64,000 nucleotides of DNA from Streptomyces fuscichromogenes (GTDB lineage Bacteria > Actinomycetota > Actinomycetes > Streptomycetales > Streptomycetaceae), in assembly GCF_014645815.1 (NCBI RefSeq), contig NZ_BMML01000015.1, positions 160,477 to 224,476 on the forward strand. The letters run 5' to 3'. The notes beneath the pieces are model-generated. The model worked only from the letters and a program-made list of their open reading frames with translations, ran no database searches and had not been told where the DNA came from. Position 1 is the first letter of the stretch, and each line of letters opens with the position of its first letter. The position numbers were made by a program, and so were the translations under genes. Below, piece by piece: positions 62,827-64,000 of the stretch.

Positions 62827-63060
62827 ATGGACCGGCACGAACTGGGCGCCCGCGAGCAGGCCGTGCTCGCCCTCGAACGCCGGGGCTTCGCGAGCCCCGG
62901 CGCGAAGGAACGCGCGATACGCGAGGAACTGGATCTGGCGCCGGTGCGCTACTACCAGCTCCTGAACGCCCTGCTGGACGACGAGCGGGCGTTGGCGCAC
63001 GACCCGGTGACCGTGAACAGGCTGCGGAGGGTGCGGGAGGCACGGCGCTCGGAACGCTGA
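62827..63060 (+). CDS. DUF3263 small protein
   Basis: A 77-residue protein of the DUF3263 family: ELGAREQAVLALERRGFASPGAKERAIREELDLAPVRYYQLLNALLDDERALAHDP. The helical HTH-like pattern suggests nucleic acid binding; the function is unknown. It follows the lipoprotein gene by 17 bases and may be co-transcribed. Confidence 0.85.
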   Translation: MDRHELGAREQAVLALERRGFASPGAKERAIREELDLAPVRYYQLLNALLDDERALAHDPVTVNRLRRVREARRSER

Positions 63061-63090
63061 GCCATTCCGTGGAGACGGATCTGCGGGCCG

Positions 63091-63134
63091 GTGGGGGCTG
63101 GGCGCGCAGTTCCCCGCGCCCCTTGCGGGGCGCT
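63091..63134 (-). repeat. Short palindromic Streptomyces repeat, copy 3
   Basis: On the minus strand it reads AGCGCCCCGCAAGGGGCGC then GGGGAACTGCGCGCCCAGCC and CCCAC. It is intergenic between the DUF3263 gene and otsB, where its hairpin may end transcription. Confidence 0.85.
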
Positions 63135-63152
63135 GCCGATACTGTCAGCTGT

Positions 63153-64000
63153 ATGGGAACCCACATCACGGAACCCCTTCCGACGCCGCGGACGCCTGCC
63201 GGGCGTGACGGACTCGCCGCCCTTCTCGCGCGGCCCGGCTCCGCCCTCGTCGGTCTCGACTTCGACGGGACGCTCGCGCCGATCGTCGCCGACCCCGAGC
63301 AGGCGCGGGCCCACCCGGACGCCGTACCGGTGCTGGCCGCGCTCGCCCCGAAGGTGGCCGCCGTCGCCGTGGTCACCGGGCGCCCGGCCGAGGTGGCCGT
63401 CCGCTACGGCGGCTTCGACGGCGTGCCCGGCCTGGAGCACCTCGTCGTCCTCGGCCACTACGGCGCCGAACGCTGGGACGCGGCGACCGGCGAGATCACC
63501 GCACCGCCCCCGCACCCCGGCATCGCCGCCGTCCGGGCCGAACTCCCCGCCCTCCTCGACCGTGCCGCGGCCTCGCAGGGCACCTGGATCGAGGAGAAGG
63601 GCCGGGCCGTCGCGGTCCACACCCGCCGCGCCGCCGACCCCCAGGCCACCTTCGAGACCCTCCGCGCCCCGCTGACCGACCTGGCCACCCGGCACGCCCT
63701 GATCGTGGAACCGGGCCGTCTGGTCCTGGAACTCCGCCCCCCGGGCATGGACAAGGGCGTGGCCCTGAGCGAGTACGCCCGCCGCATCTCCGCCGGCGCG
63801 GTCCTCTACGCCGGCGACGACCTCGGTGACATTCCCGCCTTCGCCGCCGTCGAGAAACTCCGCGAGGAGGGCGTCCCGGGCCTGCTGGTGTGCAGCGGCA
63901 GCACAGAGGTCACCGAACTCGCCGACCGCGCGGACGTGGTGGTGGAGGGCCCGGAGGGGGTGGTGAGACTGCTGAGGAGCCTGGCTGCCCTCAGCGCCCC
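63153..64000 (+). CDS. otsB: Trehalose-6-phosphate phosphatase, 3' end outside the window
   Basis: At least 282 residues of a HAD-family trehalose phosphatase. The nucleophile motif GLDFDGTLAPIV (about 33-44), VVTGRP, GHYGAERW and the C-terminal GDDLGDIPAF motif with metal-binding Asp residues are present, as is the conserved EKGRAVAVHTR cap segment. It dephosphorylates trehalose-6-P in the OtsAB pathway. The window ends in the C-terminal region before a stop codon is reached. Confidence 0.9.
   Translation, partial: MGTHITEPLPTPRTPAGRDGLAALLARPGSALVGLDFDGTLAPIVADPEQARAHPDAVPVLAALAPKVAAVAVVTGRPAEVAVRYGGFDGVPGLEHLVVLGHYGAERWDAATGEITAPPPHPGIAAVRAELPALLDRAAASQGTWIEEKGRAVAVHTRRAADPQATFETLRAPLTDLATRHALIVEPGRLVLELRPPGMDKGVALSEYARRISAGAVLYAGDDLGDIPAFAAVEKLREEGVPGLLVCSGSTEVTELADRADVVVEGPEGVVRLLRSLAALSA

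Overview
The window is high-GC actinobacterial DNA, almost certainly from a Streptomyces chromosome. Codon third positions are G/C-rich, genes overlap as ATGA/GTGA in long operons, rare TTA codons occur, and it carries conservon genes, a CdgB-type GGDEF protein, DUF397/DUF5753 genes and DasR-like operators upstream of nagKA. The right half (about 32-64 kb) reads as conserved core chromosome; as I recall, its gene order resembles the S. coelicolor SCO42xx region (terD, cdgB, nagA-nagK, sugar-binding lipoprotein, trehalose phosphatase). The left third is accessory.

Left edge (1-1031): a 5'-truncated membrane-protein gene, then the orphan 3' half of a tRNA-Thr(UGU) gene that looks like the att scar of an integrated element, then a gene-free stretch.

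1032-31955 is a RiPP gene cluster of the thiopeptide/azole-peptide type. It has a luciferase-like monooxygenase, two nearly identical 55-residue precursor peptides ending in SSCCCCCPCCSCT, an Ocin-ThiF-like leader-binding protein, and two parallel maturation sets. Each set has a YcaO cyclodehydratase, a SagB-type azoline dehydrogenase, a LanB glutamylation protein and a small SpaB_C/thiopep_ocin protein. An ABC exporter follows. Next come a 1000-residue LuxR regulator, a second ABC exporter co-transcribed with a DesK/DesR-like two-component system, a cobalamin-type radical SAM enzyme and an 892-residue LuxR regulator. The last two each contain one TTA codon, so bldA control is likely. In the inferred pathway, RRE-bound precursor is cyclised at Cys (and perhaps Ser/Thr), oxidised to azoles, dehydrated at remaining Ser, possibly closed to a macrocycle by one of the two small SpaB_C proteins, C-methylated and/or oxidised, and exported.

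31970-46331 holds a PuuB-like oxidase, a rhomboid-like membrane protein, a pentapeptide-repeat protein, a 1716-residue protein with an LQRAAGN motif (seen in proteins linked to contractile injection systems), a HEXXH metalloprotease with a small partner, a Uma2 nuclease, a nucleotidyltransferase-like gene interrupted by an in-frame amber codon, an HTH protein and an RsbW-like ATPase. A TnpB-only IS605-family element (about 46488-47997) has replaced the front of a DUF5753 regulator gene. The adjacent DUF397 gene is frameshifted by internal tandem duplication.

48929-64000 is ordinary core genome: TerD, ArfB, a cvnABCD conservon, flavin reductase, CdgB, a carbohydrate-binding-like membrane protein, a PfkB kinase, NagA-NagK with tandem dre-like sites, a sugar-binding lipoprotein, a DUF3263 protein and the start of otsB. 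Three copies of one short palindromic repeat lie at 34.9, 60.4 and 63.1 kb; one is translated as part of NagA.
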